DNA of 14,524 nucleotides from CAWULT01 sp963923455. Lineage in GTDB: Bacteria; Acidobacteriota; Vicinamibacteria; Vicinamibacterales; UBA2999. A program made the translations under genes and the position numbers. Positions 14,059 through 14,524 of the stretch are shown here, piece by piece. Each line of letters opens with the position of its first letter. The first letter of the stretch is position 1. Location: the NCBI GenBank assembly GCA_963923455.1, contig CAWULT010000116.1:1-14524 (forward strand), read 5' to 3'. The notes under the pieces are model-generated. The model ran no database searches and was not told the DNA's origin. It worked only from the letters and a program-made list of their open reading frames with translations.

Positions 14059-14393
14059 TGTCGTTCGAGCGCCTCGCCGAGAACCGCATCCGCGAAGCGA
14101 TGGCGGAGGGGGCGTTCGACGACCTCGCCAACGCGGGCCAGCCGCTGGACCTGGAGTCGTACTTCGCGCTGCCGGCGCACCTCCGGATGGGCTATTCGAT
14201 CCTGAAGAGCGCCAACTGCCTGCCGCAGGAGGTGGAGCTGCTGAACGACGTGGCCCGCCTCGAACGGGCCGTCGCCGAGGCGCCGACCGAGGAGGCGAGG
14301 GCCGCTGCGCGGAAGGCGGCCAACGAGCGGCGCCTGCAGTTGTCGATCCTGCTCGAACAGCAGAAGCGGCAAGCGCGCATCGCCGCGCTGTAG
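14058..14393 (+). CDS. DUF1992 protein (DnaJ homologue subfamily C member 28 domain)
   Basis: The product has 111 residues and is almost entirely one DUF1992 domain: ENRIREAMAEGAFDDLANAGQPL (near 6-28, key residues Glu13, Gly17, Gly26, Pro28), then YFALPAHLRMGYSILKSAN (35-53) and PQEVELLNDV (56-65), followed by a charged helix (66-111), likely a coiled coil. The same domain forms the conserved part of DnaJC28 proteins, but there is no J-domain or HPD motif here, as is usual for the small bacterial forms. A role as a chaperone partner is therefore not shown. No signal peptide is present, so it is cytoplasmic. Translation is coupled to the cupin through TGATG. The domain call is firm; function is unknown. 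Confidence 0.92.
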   Translation: MSFERLAENRIREAMAEGAFDDLANAGQPLDLESYFALPAHLRMGYSILKSANCLPQEVELLNDVARLERAVAEAPTEEARAAARKAANERRLQLSILLEQQKRQARIAAL

Positions 14394-14524
14394 CGGCGCG
14401 CCTTCGACGTACAATTGACGCCGCGGCGCGGCCGCGACCCGATGCCTGGCGGTCGACCATTCCACGGAAGCAGCCGGCCCGACACCCATGCGCGGGGCCC
14501 CCGATGCGCCTGGTGGTGTGGCCT
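14394..14524 (+). other. Intergenic end region with possible promoter and gene start
   Basis: TACAAT at 14410-14415 is a five-of-six match to the -10 consensus, with no clear -35 upstream, and would start transcription near 14422. A gene may begin before the right edge: an ATG at 14504 opens with M-R-L-V-V-W-P, and ATGs at 14488 and 14442 also remain open to the edge. None has a good ribosome site, so the start and even the existence of the gene are undecided. Confidence 0.3.

Noticed and set aside
14058..14393. DnaJ-type co-chaperone
   Set aside because: There is no J-domain and no HPD motif; only the DUF1992 domain is present.
1..14524. CRISPR arrays, insertion sequences, tRNA or rRNA genes, phage or defence genes
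   Set aside because: No repeat-spacer pattern, transposase, conserved RNA sequence or recognisable defence protein was seen on either strand.

Overview
The window is very GC-rich, densely coded DNA. It holds 15 protein genes, one of them cut by the left edge, plus a possible gene start at the right edge. No RNA gene, insertion sequence, CRISPR array or phage gene is visible. The gene set is a DUF1501 protein, a porin-like barrel, a periplasmic PQQ-type sugar dehydrogenase, several secreted proteins carrying a W-E-G-N-(T/S)-L motif, and periplasmic metallo-beta-lactamase-fold enzymes. It suggests a Gram-negative soil-type bacterium, most likely an acidobacterium of the Vicinamibacteria type. 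That placement is inferred from protein style; no marker gene is present.

Layout, left to right. (1) 1-2128, plus strand: 3' part of a DUF1501 gene, then an outer-membrane beta-barrel protein. (2) 2156-3451, minus: exported PQQ-dependent sugar dehydrogenase, convergent with the barrel gene and divergent from the next gene. (3) 3584-5592, plus: a large secreted protein of unknown function with an extra C-terminal beta domain, then a five-helix membrane protein with an HxHH motif. (4) 8147-5645, minus: a complete AmmeMemoRadiSam operon, amrB-amrA-amrS, with 4-base stop/start overlaps at both junctions. (5) 9196-8267, minus: an exported metallo-beta-lactamase-fold hydrolase with an intact zinc site, divergent from (6) 9268-10680, plus: an APC-family amino-acid/polyamine permease. 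(7) 13534-10682, minus: a three-gene operon made of a second exported metallo-beta-lactamase-fold protein, whose first two zinc histidines are replaced, and two secreted proteins distantly related to the one in block 3. (8) 13726-14393, plus: a small cupin coupled to a stand-alone DUF1992 (DnaJC28-type) protein. (9) 14394-14524: a likely promoter and an undecided gene start.

At least eight of the 15 products appear to be exported or outer-membrane proteins, so much of the window serves the periplasm or cell surface. The cytoplasmic exception with most biological interest is the AmmeMemoRadiSam operon. Its three families are conserved across bacteria and archaea, but I know of no established reaction for the system as a whole. 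The other notable items are the variant metallo-beta-lactamase operon, the three diverged copies of one secreted family, and a palindrome that seems to supply the -10 elements of two back-to-back promoters at 9232-9254.
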